From positions 1,116,001 to 1,180,000 of the forward strand of contig SNVD02016092.1 in NCBI GenBank assembly GCA_013180625.2: a stretch of DNA of 64,000 nucleotides, read 5' to 3'. This stretch comes from Boswellia sacra. Taxonomy: Eukaryota > Streptophyta > Magnoliopsida > Sapindales > Burseraceae. The notes beneath the pieces are model-generated. The model saw only the letters and a list, made by a program, of their open reading frames with translations, was not told the DNA's origin and made no database searches. Positions 32,833-45,090 of this stretch are shown here, in pieces (within the stretch, counting starts at the first letter, position 1; each line of letters opens with the position of its first letter). The translations under genes were made by a program, and so were the position numbers.

Positions 32833-35800
32833 ATGAACTGTACACTTGAATCTGTACGCCTCTCCTCCACCACACAACTATCTGTATCTGTATCTGTATG
32901 CACAATGGTACTTGCTTTGAGAGATATTACTATTTCTACTCTCTCCTCATTTGACCCGCCTCCAATTCCATCCACAACTTCAGACACTTTAATCCTTCTG
33001 TCCCCGCCTAAGCCTAATTTAATTTTGAGCAAGACTACTACTTATTCAACCTATTACACAAATAACATTAATTATCAGTACTCCAAATCCTTTCGTCGTC
33101 TCTTGTATCGTTTCTCCACTATTGAATTTGAAAACCATGATGAAAGCTCCAGTTGCTTCAATGAAGCTGTTGCGCTTTTCAACGAGAGGGCATACTATGA
33201 ATGCCATGACACTCTTGAAGTTATGTGGTACAATGCTGAAGAACCAACCAGAACTTTGATTCATGGTATTCTGCAATGTGCTGTGGGATTTTATCACCTA
33301 TTTAATAAGGTAATAATTTAATTAATTAATTGCTTTTCAATCTTCAACCTCTCCTATAATTAATTAATTTCTTTTCTTTGTATTGCATTAATTAATTAAC
33401 TGCTTTTTTTAATGAAATAAATTATTAATTATTAATTAAATCAGAACCATAACGGAGCAATGATGGAATTGGGAGAAGGGCTGTGTAAACTCCGAAAGAT
33501 GAATTTTTCGAGTGGACCATTTCATCAATTCGAGCAAGAGATTTCTGCTGCGTTGGATTTTATATATCAGACTCAAATCGAATTGGCTGCCTGTAAGTTT
33601 TTTTTATATATTTATTATAAATTTAACATAATCTTGCATGCATATTTGTTTAGTTGGCCGGGAAAAAAAATGTTGAAAATCTCAGTAGGGCATCAATTTT
33701 GATCATTGTTCAACTTTAGACAACATAGATAGAACTAAGATTTAATAATAAATTGTATATAAAATCCTTTATTTGTATAAACAAATAACGTAATAAATTG
33801 TATATGTCACATGAATAGTTTTTTAGATATTTTCCGTAGGTAAAAATAACGTAAAACGTAATATTAAACATTAAAAAAGGAAGAAAAATAATCAAACAAA
33901 TCATTCGAGTCTTCTTATTTTCATTCAGATACATTCACATGCATTTTAACCAAACTTAAACCTCTTTAGATTTGAGACAAAAAAAAAAAAAAAGTGTCAC
34001 CTAAATATCTAATTTGTTTGTTTATCATAAGAAATACAAATAATATGAAAGATTTGTCATTACTTGTATGACTCTTTTTCTTTAGTTTGCAATATGATAT
34101 CATCTTCTATAGTTTTTTCAAATGTTTTAAACCCATTATAATGAACTTCTAAAATGTAAATGAATTTTTTTTTTTATGTTATAAATTAATACATGGACTA
34201 TTATATTTATCATTTTAACTTTTCAAAAATTCAAACGTCCTGATCTGATATTAAATTCTAAAAGTTTAGAATAAAATCGTGTCCATTCTATAGAATTCAA
34301 AGCCATTATTGCGAAATACATTTAATCATACTTTTGGGGGCCCCTCCTTAGTCTATGAATACGCCGGTGGGTATTATTGACCCTTTTTGACTGATTTGTT
34401 AGAGGTTGTATGTTATTTTCCCGCATATGTAGAAAAGAGAACTAATAAATTTCAATTATATAAAGCAAAATCGATTAATTTTCTTTTCAAAAAGTAATAT
34501 TGATATTTTTTATTATTTAACCAAATATTATATTATTTATGAAAACTTGAGGTTAAATTATATTTTCAGTTTTTATGGTTGTTAACCGAATTTTTTGGAC
34601 CTTCTATTAACGGACTGAAATACCTTCTCAACTGAATTCAATGCCCTTAAAAAGACCAAGAGACATTCAGCCAAGACTTTCAAAGCAATTTCATGAAGAT
34701 ATAAAGAAATTGATTGTTTGAAGTTTTCTGGCTAATCTAAGTTTCAAGTTAGTTGTCACTTGACTGACTGGGTCAGCACCGATATAACAACACTTGATGA
34801 TTCTTTTCATCTAAAATGGAAGATTCATCTCCAATTCCATGAAGGGATCTTTTTGGTTTTTGTGCCATTTTCTTCTTCTCAATTTGAGAGCATGTTTAAG
34901 CCACCAATATGATAATTGCTATCATAATTTTCTGTCCATAAATACTCATATTTTATATACATTATCCGTGTTTTCTCCATCAAATAATTAACCCCCAATT
35001 GACTTAGGTGTTAGAGGGTTAATATTGGAGAAAACTCCGGCGACCCTGATTGTCATCTGTTGTGCTGCAGCTGTTGTATGGTGTTGTGTTTGTTGAGAGA
35101 AAGACTAATGGCTGCTTGAGTAGAGAACACCCATGGAAGATTGTTGGGAGTTGCTACTGCTAAGATTAATTGATGCACTTTTTCTGCTATTCAACGTCAT
35201 CATATTGTCTATTCCCATTTCTATCAAACCTCTAATTCTTAAAATTAATCATTACAAACCATTGTATAGATCCTTGACGAAGACTTTGTCTTTGGCCTCC
35301 TTATGGTCATAATTACCTCTAGGTGCCCCCATAACCATACGAAGAAGTTAAATAATTTTCTTTCTTTTTTTTTTTTGGCTTTCGTTCGTGGTCAAAACTA
35401 TATCATTGGTTTTCTAGCTTTGACTATTTTTTATGGCTTGAGAAATTAAATTGATAATTAGTCCCACATAAACTCCTCTCAGCTCTTCTAAGAGCTTGAA
35501 CTACTTTAGCAAACCTGATATAATCTACTATAATCACTACTATTCTAATTTGCAATTAGACTAGATTAGTTATAACCAAAATAAATTTATAAGAAAAATA
35601 AACACACATAAATAAGTTACAGAGAATAAGCAATATATATAAATAGATACAGAAGAATCTTAACGTGGTTCAATTCTCAATATCCTACATCTACAAATGC
35701 TACTTCAAGTTTGAGAAGTTCACTATGTATTCAAGTGGTTACATCAAACCTAGGACTTACGCTCTACAAAATCTCACTGTGATAAACTCCCCATATTCTA

Positions 35801-37517
35801 ATGCCTAGTTTTTGTAAACAAGTTCTTCCAAAACCTTTACACTATGTGAATATTCAGTCATCTGAAAAAATCCCTCACATTAAAATAAAATAAAAAGAAT
35901 AAAAGAGACAACTTAAAACAGATTCATTAAGAATTGATAATCAATTTATCAATCTTAATGATCTGATAAACATATTCTCTCTAAAGAATATTATCTCTGA
36001 CTTTTGAAGCTCTTCTCATAGATACCTCCACTGTGTCCTAGGATTGCCCTTTATAGCTAACCGATTGATGATGATACTGATCAGGGGAAAAGATAAAAGA
36101 GATGAAGAAATGACCAAGCGTACCCATAACTTAGGAGAGGAATGAAATAATAATCATCACCAAGATAAGTTGAATATGCCTATGACAATCTGATCACAAG
36201 AAATGACGAAAAGGATAAATTGGTCACTCTTGATAGTTAATCATCATCCAAGCAACTGATTTGAACGTGCAGAAACTGATTCCAACATTCAAGATAAATT
36301 TATTACATCAAAAGCTGAGTTTAATGTAAGTCACTGAGCCAAGCACAATTTTGATATTTTGATCTATCCAGCTTTTATCTTCTCAAAATCAAATTTTCAA
36401 AAGTTGTCCTCTATCTCTTTTGAAATCTAGTACGAAATAGATTTATGTAGAAGTATATTCTTAAAGATTCAATTTTCTAAAAGTTTACTAAACATCCAAA
36501 TAGCTTTAGTTAGTAGCAGAAGTCAAGAGAGTACTTGTACGATAGCAGGGCCAAACGAAGACTCAGGACCTTTTAACCAATCTCAAAGATTCACTTCACT
36601 TGATATCCTGGTACACAATAGGGAGATATTCATAAAATATCTCCTATCTAAACCCAGCATAAGTGATAAAAGGTTAATAGAGTCATCATATAGTTCAATT
36701 ACTACCTTTTGTTGAAAGCATTTATATTATGTTCTTATTTTATTTTCTTTGTTAGCAGATTGTGTTTCATTCTTTTTGGGATTTTATTTCCCGTACGTTT
36801 ATATGTTTTGTTTATTTTGTTTAATTTGTTCCTGATTTTATGTGATGCACCAGATTATAAAAATCTGGAGTTTGGTTGTATTTCATCTATATATTAGGAA
36901 TAATTTTATATGTACAACCAACTTATTCAATCAAACCCATATAACTTAATTTGGCACAAAGTGATTGAATAGAAGGATCACACTTTATTTATTAAAACTT
37001 TTTTAATTTTCATTTCAGTTGTATCCACCTAATGAACTTGTGCCATATCAAATTTAATGAATTTGGTTGTTTGGGTTGAATCTATACGTAGAGCCATTCG
37101 TATGTTAGGACTGATTTCACTCAATAATTTTCAGAGAACTTTTCTTTTATCTCTGTCTCCACTTTATATTTTTATTAAAAGGGTCTACACAACTTTAAAA
37201 TTTTAGTATATATTTAAAAGACTTCGAATGATGCGAGTGGCCCACAATTCTATTTGGATTACTCCTTTTACTCCTTTTACTCCTTTGTATTTCTAGGTGC
37301 TGATGATATGTGTCTTGCAATGGATCAATCGGAAAGATCATACCAACTTCTTGGGGACTATGGAGCTGGACAACATTTATATCATCTTCAAAGTGATGAT
37401 AATGGGATTATGTATATAATGTTCTACTCTCAAAGGTCTCATGACTCTAAAGAGTTTACACGGGTGAAGCTCCCAATCCTAAATGCTACTGAAGAGCATT
37501 TAATTTTTTCTAACTAG
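32833..37517 (+). CDS. DUF309-family protein, probably plastid-targeted; three exons
   Basis: Exons 32833-33309, 33445-33592 and 37297-37517 sum to 846 bases (281 residues plus stop). Splice ends are canonical: AAG|GTAATA, TCAG|AAC, CCT|GTAAGT, TCTAG|GTG. The DUF309 core spans exons 1 and 2: FNERAYYECHDTLEVMW, RTLIHGILQCAVGFYHLFN, then NHNGAMMELGEGLCKLRKM and FHQFEQEISAALDFIYQTQ. Exon 3 adds the plant-specific tail MDQSERSYQLLGDY and KLPILNATEEHL. The first about 80 residues are Ser/Thr-rich and poor in acidic residues, as in chloroplast transit peptides. A second in-frame ATG at 32905 (257 residues) is an equally plausible start, since the bases between are TCTGTA repeats. DUF309 also occurs in bacteria including cyanobacteria. 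Its reaction is unknown to me. Intron 2 (3.7 kb) holds repeat sequence. No breaks seen, so this is the only intact host gene here. Confidence 0.88.
33600..35509. other. Intron 2 of the DUF309 gene, first half
   Basis: AT-rich non-coding sequence. A 15-base A run lies near 33980. No gene or repeat is recognised. Confidence 0.6.
35510..36715 (-). repeat. Possible solo LTR or LTR fragment in intron 2 of the DUF309 gene
   Basis: On the - strand the passage GTAGATGTAGG...GAACCACGTTAA (35660-35700) has the wording found near the 3' end of many copia LTRs. Element E has GTGGACGTAGGC and CCGAACCACGTAAA in the same role. No coding sequence is attached, and termini and duplication were not resolved. 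Confidence 0.35.
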
Positions 37518-38113
37518 AATTGAGTAGTTGCTTGAAGTGCTATATATACTTGAAGGTTTACATTTGTGCAGGATGTAGATAAAAGATTGAGTCCAATTAA
37601 TTTTAGGGTTTTATTGTGTTTAATTATTTTTTAGCTTACTATTTAGTTGAAAAATTATGATGAGCGGAGCTATACCAACCTCTAAAATTTAAAAAATGTC
37701 CAAATTCGACAAAGGAATAATGAAAAAGAAATGAAAAAAAAAATAGTGGGATGTAGATTCAAGAGAGGAGAAAGAGATAAAAAGAAGCCTCATTTCTTTT
37801 TATTAACCGTTTGCTTTTAATATATTTTTATAATATAATATTAGGATTTGCACAAAGAGATGAAGCTACTCAAATCAAATGACCTCTTTTTTTTTTTTTT
37901 TTTTTTTTTTTGTTCCCATGATCAAATAATGTCAACCACGTTAGAGGTTGATTTCAATTTTTGGAAGACACATGCATGGTATTTTTTTGAATTAGACCAA
38001 AATTTGGGTGTTTGTTGACTTGGCCATAAACATAATAAATTTCAAATTTCAAAATTAAGATCAAACATATTTAAGGACTGATTATTTGTTGGTCTGAAGT
38101 TTGAATTTAACTT
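37518..38113. other. Region downstream of the DUF309 gene
   Basis: Holds the 3' untranslated region (AATAAT/AATTAA-rich around 37590-37620) and a run of about 22 T at 37888-37910. At 38064-38100 a stretch (GACTGATTATTTGTTGGTCT) resembles the terminal repeat of the MITE that follows. Confidence 0.5.
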
Positions 38114-38738
38114 AGGGGGCGATTGTTTTTTTGTCTGAAATCTGAATAGGTCTGAATTAAACTGAAATCTAAATAGGTTTGAATATAAAAATCTAGATGA
38201 TACGATTGTTTTTTTAATTTTAACATCTGAATTGAAATGTCTGAAAACTAATGATTTTATACATATATCCCTATTTACATATATTATTTCACTTTTGATT
38301 TTATTGTACATAGTAAAAGTATTAGTATGCCAAAATTTATTATGAATTTTATTTATTTAAATATGTATAATTGTGGAAGAAGTTAATTTTTTTAAGAATT
38401 TATACATAAATAAGCTAAATGACCATAAAATAATTTTAAAAATATATGGATAATCATAATATAAAATTAGAAATAAATAATAATATTTCAAAATTAAAAT
38501 ATTAGGCTATGTATAAATTGGTCATAAATGAATTTTTACAAGGGTATTTAAGAGAACTAAAGGGATAATAAATGATTCAGACATTTGCATTTAGATAAAA
38601 GATAGAATTTTTAACTTTTTCCATTCAGATGAAAATGTCTTAGATTTAGTCTTAAGTTAAAAAAAATCATCATAAAAAGATCTAAAGTCCGATAATAAGT
38701 TGAATTCGAACTTCAGACCAAAAAACAATCAGCCTTTT
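38114..38738. mobile_element. hAT-like MITE
   Basis: Terminal inverted repeats: AGGGGGCGATTGTTTTTTTG at the left and, read inward from the right end, AAAAGGCTGATTGTTTTTTG (38711-38738), both continuing GTCTGAA. It is about 625 bases with no coding frame and an AT-rich inside. The end sequence and size fit non-autonomous hAT-type elements. No clear 8-base duplication was found, possibly because the right part is included in the tandem array that follows. Confidence 0.55.
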
Positions 38739-40678
38739 ATTCTCAAACTTCAAATATTATTAAAGTATTTTACCTTTTTCCTAACTTAAAACTTAGTATA
38801 AGATAATTTCATCCGAATTAAACAAGTTAAAATATTTAGCTTTTATCTAAATATAAATGTCTTAATTGTTTATATCCCCCCTAATTCTCTAAAATAACCC
38901 TAATAATTCATTTATTACCTTTCATGTATAATTTTTATAAATAATACGTATTGAATTAAATACATATACAATTATAACTTAAATTATTATTTAGAAAAAT
39001 AATAAAATATTTAAAATTATGAATATTTAAATACCAAAATATTTTTTTCAAGATATTATTTTACAAATATTTTTAATATGTCAAAAAATAAGTGAAAACA
39101 AAATCAAACAATAAGGATATATGGGTATAAAGACTAATTTAAAAAATTGAAATTTATATATTGAAAAAAAATGAATATATCATTCAGACTTATATAGCGA
39201 ATACAAATAAATAATAATATTTCAAAATTAAAATATTAGGCTATGTACAAATTGATCATAAATAAATTTTTACAAGGGTATTTAAGAGAACTAAAGGGAT
39301 AATAAATGATTCAGACATTTGCATTTAGATAAAAGTTAGAATTTTTAGCTTTTTTCATTCAGGTGAAAATGTCTTAGATTTAGTCTTAAGTTAAAAAAAA
39401 TTATCATAAAAAGATCTAAAGTCTGATAATAAGTTGAATTCAAACTTCAGACCAAAAAACAATCAGCCTTTTATTCTCAAACTTCATATATTATTAAAGT
39501 ATTTTACCTTTTTCCTAACTTAAAACTTAGTATAAGATAATTTCATCTGAATTGAACAAGTTAAAATATTTAGCTTTTATCTAAATATAAATGTCTTAAT
39601 TGTTTATATCCCCCCTAATTCTCTAAAATAACCCTAATAATTCATTTATTACCTTTCATGTATAATTTTTATAAATAATACGTATTGAATTAAATACATA
39701 TACAATTATAACTTAAATTATTATTTAAAAAATAATAAAATATTTAAAATTATAAATATTTAAATACCAAAATATTTTTTTCAAGATATTATTTTACAAA
39801 TATTTTTAATATGTCAAAAAAATAAGTGAAAACAAAATCAAACAATAAGGATATATGTGTATAAATACTAATTTAAAAAATTGAAATTTATATATTGAAA
39901 AAAAAATGAATATATCATTTAGATTTATATAGCAAATACAAACAAATAATAATATTTCAAAATTAAAATATTAGGCTATGTACAAATTGGTCATAAATGA
40001 ATTTTTATAAGGGTATTTAAGAGAACTAAAGGGATAATAAATGATTCAGACATTTGCATTTAGATAAAAGTTAGAATTTTTAGCTTTTTTCATTCAGATG
40101 AAAATGTCTTAGATGTAGTCTTAAGTTAAAAAAAATCATCATAAAAAGATCTAAAGTCCGATAATAAGTTGAATTCAAACTTCAGACCAAAAAACAATCA
40201 GCCTTTTATTCTCAAACTTCAGATATTATTAAAGTAATTTACCTTTTTCCCAACTTAAAACTTAGTATAAGATAATTTCATCTAAATTGAACAAGTTAAA
40301 ATATTTAGCTTTTATCTAAATATAAATGTCTTAATTGTTTATATCCCCCCTAATTCTCTAAAATAACCCTAATAAATCATTTATTATCTTTCATGTATAA
40401 TTTTTATAAATAATACGTATTGAATTAAATACATATACAATTATAACTTAAATTATTATTTAGAAAAATAATAAAATATTTAAAATTATAAATATTTAAA
40501 TACCAAAATATTTTTTTCAAGATATTATTTTACAAATATTTTTAATATGTCAAAAAAATAAGTGAAAACAAAATCAAGCAATAAGGATATATGTGTATAA
40601 ATACTAATTTAAAAAATTAAAATTTATCTATTGAAAAAAAAATGAATATATTATTCGGATTTATATAGCAAATACAAA
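38471..40678. repeat. Tandem repeat: three copies of about 735 bp
   Basis: The anchor TTCAAAATTAAAATATTAGG occurs at 38487, 39221 and 39956, giving periods of 734 and 735. The copies are nearly identical over their whole length. Each contains the right end of the MITE (GACCAAAAAACAATCAGCC at about 38717, 39451, 40186) plus flanking AT-rich sequence. It ends next to a C-run (40684-40701). No frame is coding. Confidence 0.9.
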
Positions 40679-41265
40679 TAAAGACCCCCACCCCCCCCCC
40701 CTCTGCAAAAAGAAAAAAAAAGGTAATTACCATTAAAAATAAAGAAATTAAAACACAAAAAAAGTGAAAAAGTTTGTATCTGACATTGAGAGAAATCAGA
40801 TAGTGATCCCTTATGTTTTAAAATTTTTAAATATTCTAAAAATGTCAAAAGGTGCCTAATATTCTATTGGTGTACAACGTTTGTGCTCGGATTAATTCCT
40901 ATGTATCTACTGGAATCCTATGACGTTTGCTTAAACTCTAAAACGTCAAAGAAATCCATTTATCTTTATTATTATTATTATTTGTAAAATTTTAAATTAT
41001 TAAGCTTATTTTGATTCACGTGAGTAATATTACCCTGAGGTTAGTTGATGTTGTCAGATAAGATTTCATATTGCAAGGCATTTCTAGGATTTAAGCATAT
41101 TATTATTATTATTATTTACAATTTATCATAGCATCTTATCCTCGCATATACTTATCTCTATCTAAAGCTTGCATAATTATCTAACTTATTTTTTAAATAG
41201 TTGCATTCATTATCTTCATTTTAAAGATAAGGAAAATAAGTTTTGAATAGAGTTGATAATATGTA
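40679..41265. other. AT-rich intergenic sequence with simple repeats
   Basis: A run of C with one A (40684-40701), A-runs and ATT triplet repeats (40965-40982, 41099-41118). No gene seen. Confidence 0.7.
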
Positions 41266-42220
41266 AATATTTAGTTTTGATGATAAAAAATCGCACCAAT
41301 GAGTCCAAGACACATGCCCCAATGAACTCATGAGATGCTATATGGTAATTGGAGTGGTCACCTTGGGTATAACTGGTAACTTTCCTTTTGTGGCTCATTC
41401 CCGAGGAGAAACAAGGTTGCCCGTGCACCGTTCTAGCCTCCTCTTCACCTTGATTGTAGTGAGCAGTTGACTGCAAAACAGGAAGAGACATCAGGGGGCG
41501 ACGAAGTTTCCCAGTGTACACTCTCGAATGCTCTAGTCAACCATTCTCAAGGCGACGTATATTATAAAGGTAGGAAATGTGTTTAAATTTGTAAAGAAGG
41601 GACAAGTATATAAGGGACAAATGGAAAAATGGTGCTACAATTGTTGATGTTAGGAGTTACAGTGGCCAAGGACAGCAAACACCGGAGAAAGCGACTATTT
41701 TTAGCCCCATTGGTGACCTCAAACTCAGGAGATTCGTAGGACAATGCAATGATGGTGACTGCTCAGGGTTTCTCGCCAATATTCCAGTTGCCTTGTCTTA
41801 AACCTTAATTATTGGTTATATACTCCTTAATGATATGTGCAAATGATCTAGACCGCTTATCCCATGTGGATGAACGATTGAATGTGCTTTCTTGGCCACA
41901 AAGTTGAATCTACTGTCTCTATCAATCTCTTATCCCTTTCCAAAGTAGACACGTGGACGAGGGCACCATCTCGCTATTACCGTGCAAGTCTCTCGAGCTG
42001 ACACGTGGATAGGGGGACCACTTTAATTTCTACAGAAGTATGCAAGTTCCTTATGGCCGGGGATAAGGAGGTTAGGAATAAGGAGTATAGATTTGGCTGA
42101 GCGCTTTGTTCAATACTTATGGTGCTCAGGTCAAAAGGGTTGGCGATAGTATGAGGGCATGCTTCCGAGGTGCGACAATCTAGAAAGTTCATTAGGGGTT
42201 GTTTTGTCTTTGTTATGGTG
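41266..42220. other. GC-richer block, probably an LTR remnant, unclassified
   Basis: Composition is clearly less AT-rich than its neighbours. ACACGTGG occurs twice (about 41950 and 42003). CACTCTCGAATGCTCTAGTC at about 41521 resembles wording inside Ty3/gypsy LTRs, but no ends or partner are visible. The short open frames have no recognisable domain. Confidence 0.35.
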
Positions 42221-42335
42221 TGTAATTTTTTGCCTTTATGTTCACCTTGTTGAATTTTAGGAGATCTTTCTTTTTTCTATCTTAAAGATATGTTGCAAAG
42301 GATTTTTTAAGGATTTTTCTTTTTTAATCTTTTAT

Positions 42336-42530
42336 GGGAAATGCTACATATACAAAGTCTTATACAATGTTGATATGGCATCACTCAATCAATGCCATAT
42401 TACTCATGCCTTTATGTTATATTACCCATTAGTATTTATTACATTGACTTTCTCATATTCATCTTTTCATTCACTTGATATATACCATATCAACTTTGTA
42501 TACATATTTTGTAAGTATAACATTACTATT
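42336..42530. mobile_element. Short MITE, about 195 bp
   Basis: The left end GGGAAATGCTACATATACAA...GTTGATATGG and the right end read inward (AATAGTAATGTTATACTTAC...GTTGATATGG) form imperfect inverted repeats of about 45 bases. Short size, AT-rich centre, no coding. Superfamily uncertain. Confidence 0.5.
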
Positions 42531-43011
42531 TTGATAAGTTGTCTTAGGGAGGAGTGTGCTGATTAATTCGGATGTTCATGTTGAAAAGTGTTGAGAATTG
42601 TTGATCAATATATTGTTGTGGGATTGAGAGAAAAATGTTAAGTTTTGTTGAGACTGCGGTTGGATTCTTACGAGCAATGTTGATGAAGATTGATAATGAC
42701 TGATGAGAGTAAACACACAAAAAAGTCTTGTAGCCTTTACTAATTGCTAAAACACAAGGGAAATGAAGTCTTACAATATCTACAAGATAAAACTTTCTAG
42801 ACAATGTTGTTGTCATGGACATAATGTTCTCTTGTTTTCACGTCGAGTTATTCAACTCAATTCGTTTGTGATCATGATTCTTGATAGAGAGAGAGAGGTT
42901 AATGTTGATATTTAAGAGCAAAGGGAGGGAAAGTATTGAAACCATTAGAGAAGAGTTATAGATGTGATTAGATTTATAAAGCACCAGTGGAGGGTTTAAT
43001 GATTAGGCATG
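42531..43011. other. Intergenic sequence left of the D LTR
   Basis: No gene or known repeat recognised. A GAGAGAGAGAGG run lies at 42888-42898. The last bases before the LTR are GGCATG. Confidence 0.5.
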
Positions 43012-43546
43012 TGTAGACACTGGATTTTTCTCGATGATGAAATAAGGATGAAAGTCAAGCAATCGAAATGTATAGAGTGGCCTTGGAAGCAAAAAGAAGA
43101 GAGTTGAGAAGAAACCGACCAAAAGCTTTGAAAACTGACACATGAATTTGAAACATCACAAAAATTAATCTAGAGGGAATCTGATGAAGAGTCATAAGCT
43201 GTTGTGAAGCTACGGATGTCTAGTTTTCATAGAATGTTACATATTACAAATTGGAGTTGAACTTGAAGAGTTACGTGTGATCGAATAGCCGAAGATTAGA
43301 AAGGACTGCACTGAAAAGAATCAAAGTTAAGGGGTTTGATAGGTAACTACTAGCTGAGAGTCGTAGGATAGCCAACAGGCTATCCTATCACTGCCTAGTA
43401 GTCCTCCTACAGTCAACCAGCTATCCAACCACTGGTTGGTGGTCCTAACACAGTAGGCTAGCATTTCTCCCGTTAATTTTTGAATATTTCTTTAAAACCT
43501 TCCATTTTTTTTTTTTTTGCTTCCTTTTTCAATTTTAGCCTTCGAC

Positions 43547-43554
43547 TATATAAA
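43547..43554 (+). promoter_or_regulatory. TATA box of the D LTR
   Basis: TATATAAA followed by a C-run, as in A and B. Element E is inserted about 23 bases downstream, in the transcription start region. Confidence 0.6.
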
Positions 43555-43572
43555 CCCCCCTTGGCTTACTTA

Positions 43573-43577
43573 TCAAG
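43573..43577. repeat. Target site duplication of element E, left copy (TCAAG)
   Basis: TCAAG precedes the LTR start TGTTAGCC and recurs at 61850-61854 right after the terminal CAACA of the other LTR. Confidence 0.85.
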
Positions 43578-43792
43578 TGTTAGCCCTAAGGCTACATAAT
43601 AATTTTGATGATAACAATACACATTGATTAATTGAGATTTACTAACATGTTTATTTATGTGCAAGAGTAAGATTATTGAAATAATTTTAAAATCAGAAGA
43701 GGCTTATTAAAATGAAGTGTTGAAGCTAAGGAGAAGACTACATGTTAAAGGCACCAAAGTTTAAGAACAAGGATTGACTCAAGGAATGTGAC

Positions 43793-44560
43793 ACATGAGC
43801 AATGTTCAATCAATTGGTCATATATATCTCTACAAATATCCAAATGATGTGATTCTTGAGCCTTTGGAAAGCTTACTCAATTTATAACATTTCATATGTT
43901 TTAATGAAATTCAAATTTCAAGTGCAAGGTTGTCCAAATCATCATGCAATTTGAAAGACAAATGGAAGCAGCTGACATGAGCACTGAATACTCCTTTGGA
44001 CATATCTTGAGCTAGAAAAATCAAAATGACTTGATTCTTACGGCATTGGAATATGACTTAATTAAGAACATTTCTTATGTTTTGAAGAAATTAAAATTTC
44101 AAATGGAAGGCTGACATAATTGACATGCAATTCAGTGGACTGACACAGAGAAGAAAAATCAACTCACATGCGCACTGAATGGTGTTTTGGCCATATCTTA
44201 AGATAGAGATATCCAAATGCTTTAATTCTTAATGTTTTGGAAAGCTTGTTCAAATATGCAGATCTTTTATGTTTTGAATAAATTCAAATTTCAAACGAAA
44301 GGCTGACAGAATTATCATTCAATTTGGTGGACTGACACAAGAAAGAAAAATCAAGTCACATGAGCACCGAATGGTGTTTTGGACATATCTTGAGCTACAG
44401 ATATCCAAATGACTTGATTCTTAATGCGTTGGAAAGATTATTCAAATGTACAAATCTTTTATGTTTTTCAGATTTTCAAATTTCAAACGGAACATTGACA
44501 AAAATGGAAGACAAGAGTACAGTTTTTATGGTGGGCAGAAAATTTGGAGTAGGTGTCTTC
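43793..44560. repeat. About 190-bp tandem repeat (four units) in element E 5' LTR
   Basis: Units start near 43793, 43976, 44166 and 44358. Each has GACATGAGCACTGAAT-like, CATATCTTGAGCTA, ATCCAAATGACTTGATTCTT and TTGGAAAG words in the same order. The same array is at 60230-60995 in the 3' LTR. Part of it matches the LTR of element F. Confidence 0.8.
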
Positions 44561-44586
44561 ACTTGATTAAGTTCATCTCATTTGCC

Positions 44587-44594
44587 TATAAAAG
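44587..44594 (+). promoter_or_regulatory. TATA box of element E 5' LTR
   Basis: TATAAAAG, 230 bases ahead of the 65-bp array. The same occurs at 61021-61028 in the 3' LTR. Confidence 0.65.
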
Positions 44595-44807
44595 GAGCCA
44601 TTCTCCCATGCATTCAGAAAGTGCAAGAGAAGCATTTTATCAAGAAAAAAAAAAAAAGAGATATATCAAGTCTAGAGAGTTTTATATTCTTTATCTACTC
44701 TTTGAAGAGAGTTGTACTTTTATTGTAAAAATTTACTTTGTTCTTGTATTGTGGTGAGAGTGAGATCTACTTGTAAAGGATAAAAGTTATCCTTGAGAGA
44801 ACTCTTT

Positions 44808-45090
44808 CCTTGGTGAGGTTGTTCATCAAGAAGAACTCTTGGTGTGGTGTTATCAAGGGTTGAAGAAAGTTGCCTTGGTGAGGTTGTTCATCAAGAAGAA
44901 CTCTTGGTGTGTGTTATCAAGAGTTGAAGGAAAGTTGCCTTGGTGAGGTTGTTCATCAAGAAGAACTCTTGGTGTGGTGTTATCAAGGGTTGAAGGAAGT
45001 TGCCTTGGTGAGGTTGTTCATCAAGAAGAACTCTTGGTGTGGTGTTATCAAGAGTTGGAAGAAAAAGTCTTGGTGAGGTTGCTCATCAAG
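44808..45090. repeat. 65-bp tandem array in element E 5' LTR
   Basis: Units begin CCTTGGTGAGGTTGTTCATC at 44808, 44873, 44938 and 45003, with a partial one at 45067. They are nearly identical. The 3' LTR has the same array at 61241-61520. It lies downstream of the TATA box, thus in the transcribed R/U5 part. Confidence 0.9.

Larger units (their letters stand above)
43012..43577 (+). repeat. D: Tat-type LTR, left part, split by element E
   Basis: Starts TGTAGACACTGG, the family's canonical LTR start. It aligns with the A 3' LTR and inverted B LTRs (for example TCGATGATGAAA, the motif cluster 43340-43450, TATATAAA at 43547-43554). It is interrupted at 43577 by E. The right part continues at 61855. 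No PBS or internal region follows, so it is a solo or truncated LTR. Confidence 0.8.

Noticed and set aside
32616..33032. 138-codon - strand frame overlapping DUF309 exon 1
   Set aside because: It is a shadow of the real exon, low in complexity, and runs into upstream AT-rich sequence.
40684..40701. C-run considered as an i-motif/quadruplex regulatory site
   Set aside because: A single simple run at the edge of a repeat. No supporting pattern of separate G or C tracts.
41216..41521. 101-codon - strand frame
   Set aside because: No recognisable family and no intron or promoter context. It probably lies in an LTR remnant.
44446..44757. 103-codon frame in the E 5' LTR, and 60880-61161 in the 3' LTR
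   Set aside because: Inside LTR repeats, shared by both LTRs, spans the TATA box. No domain.
44808..45090. Regular repeats with constant spacing, considered as a CRISPR-like array
   Set aside because: Units abut without unique spacers, the array occurs in both LTRs of a plant retroelement, and there are no cas genes.
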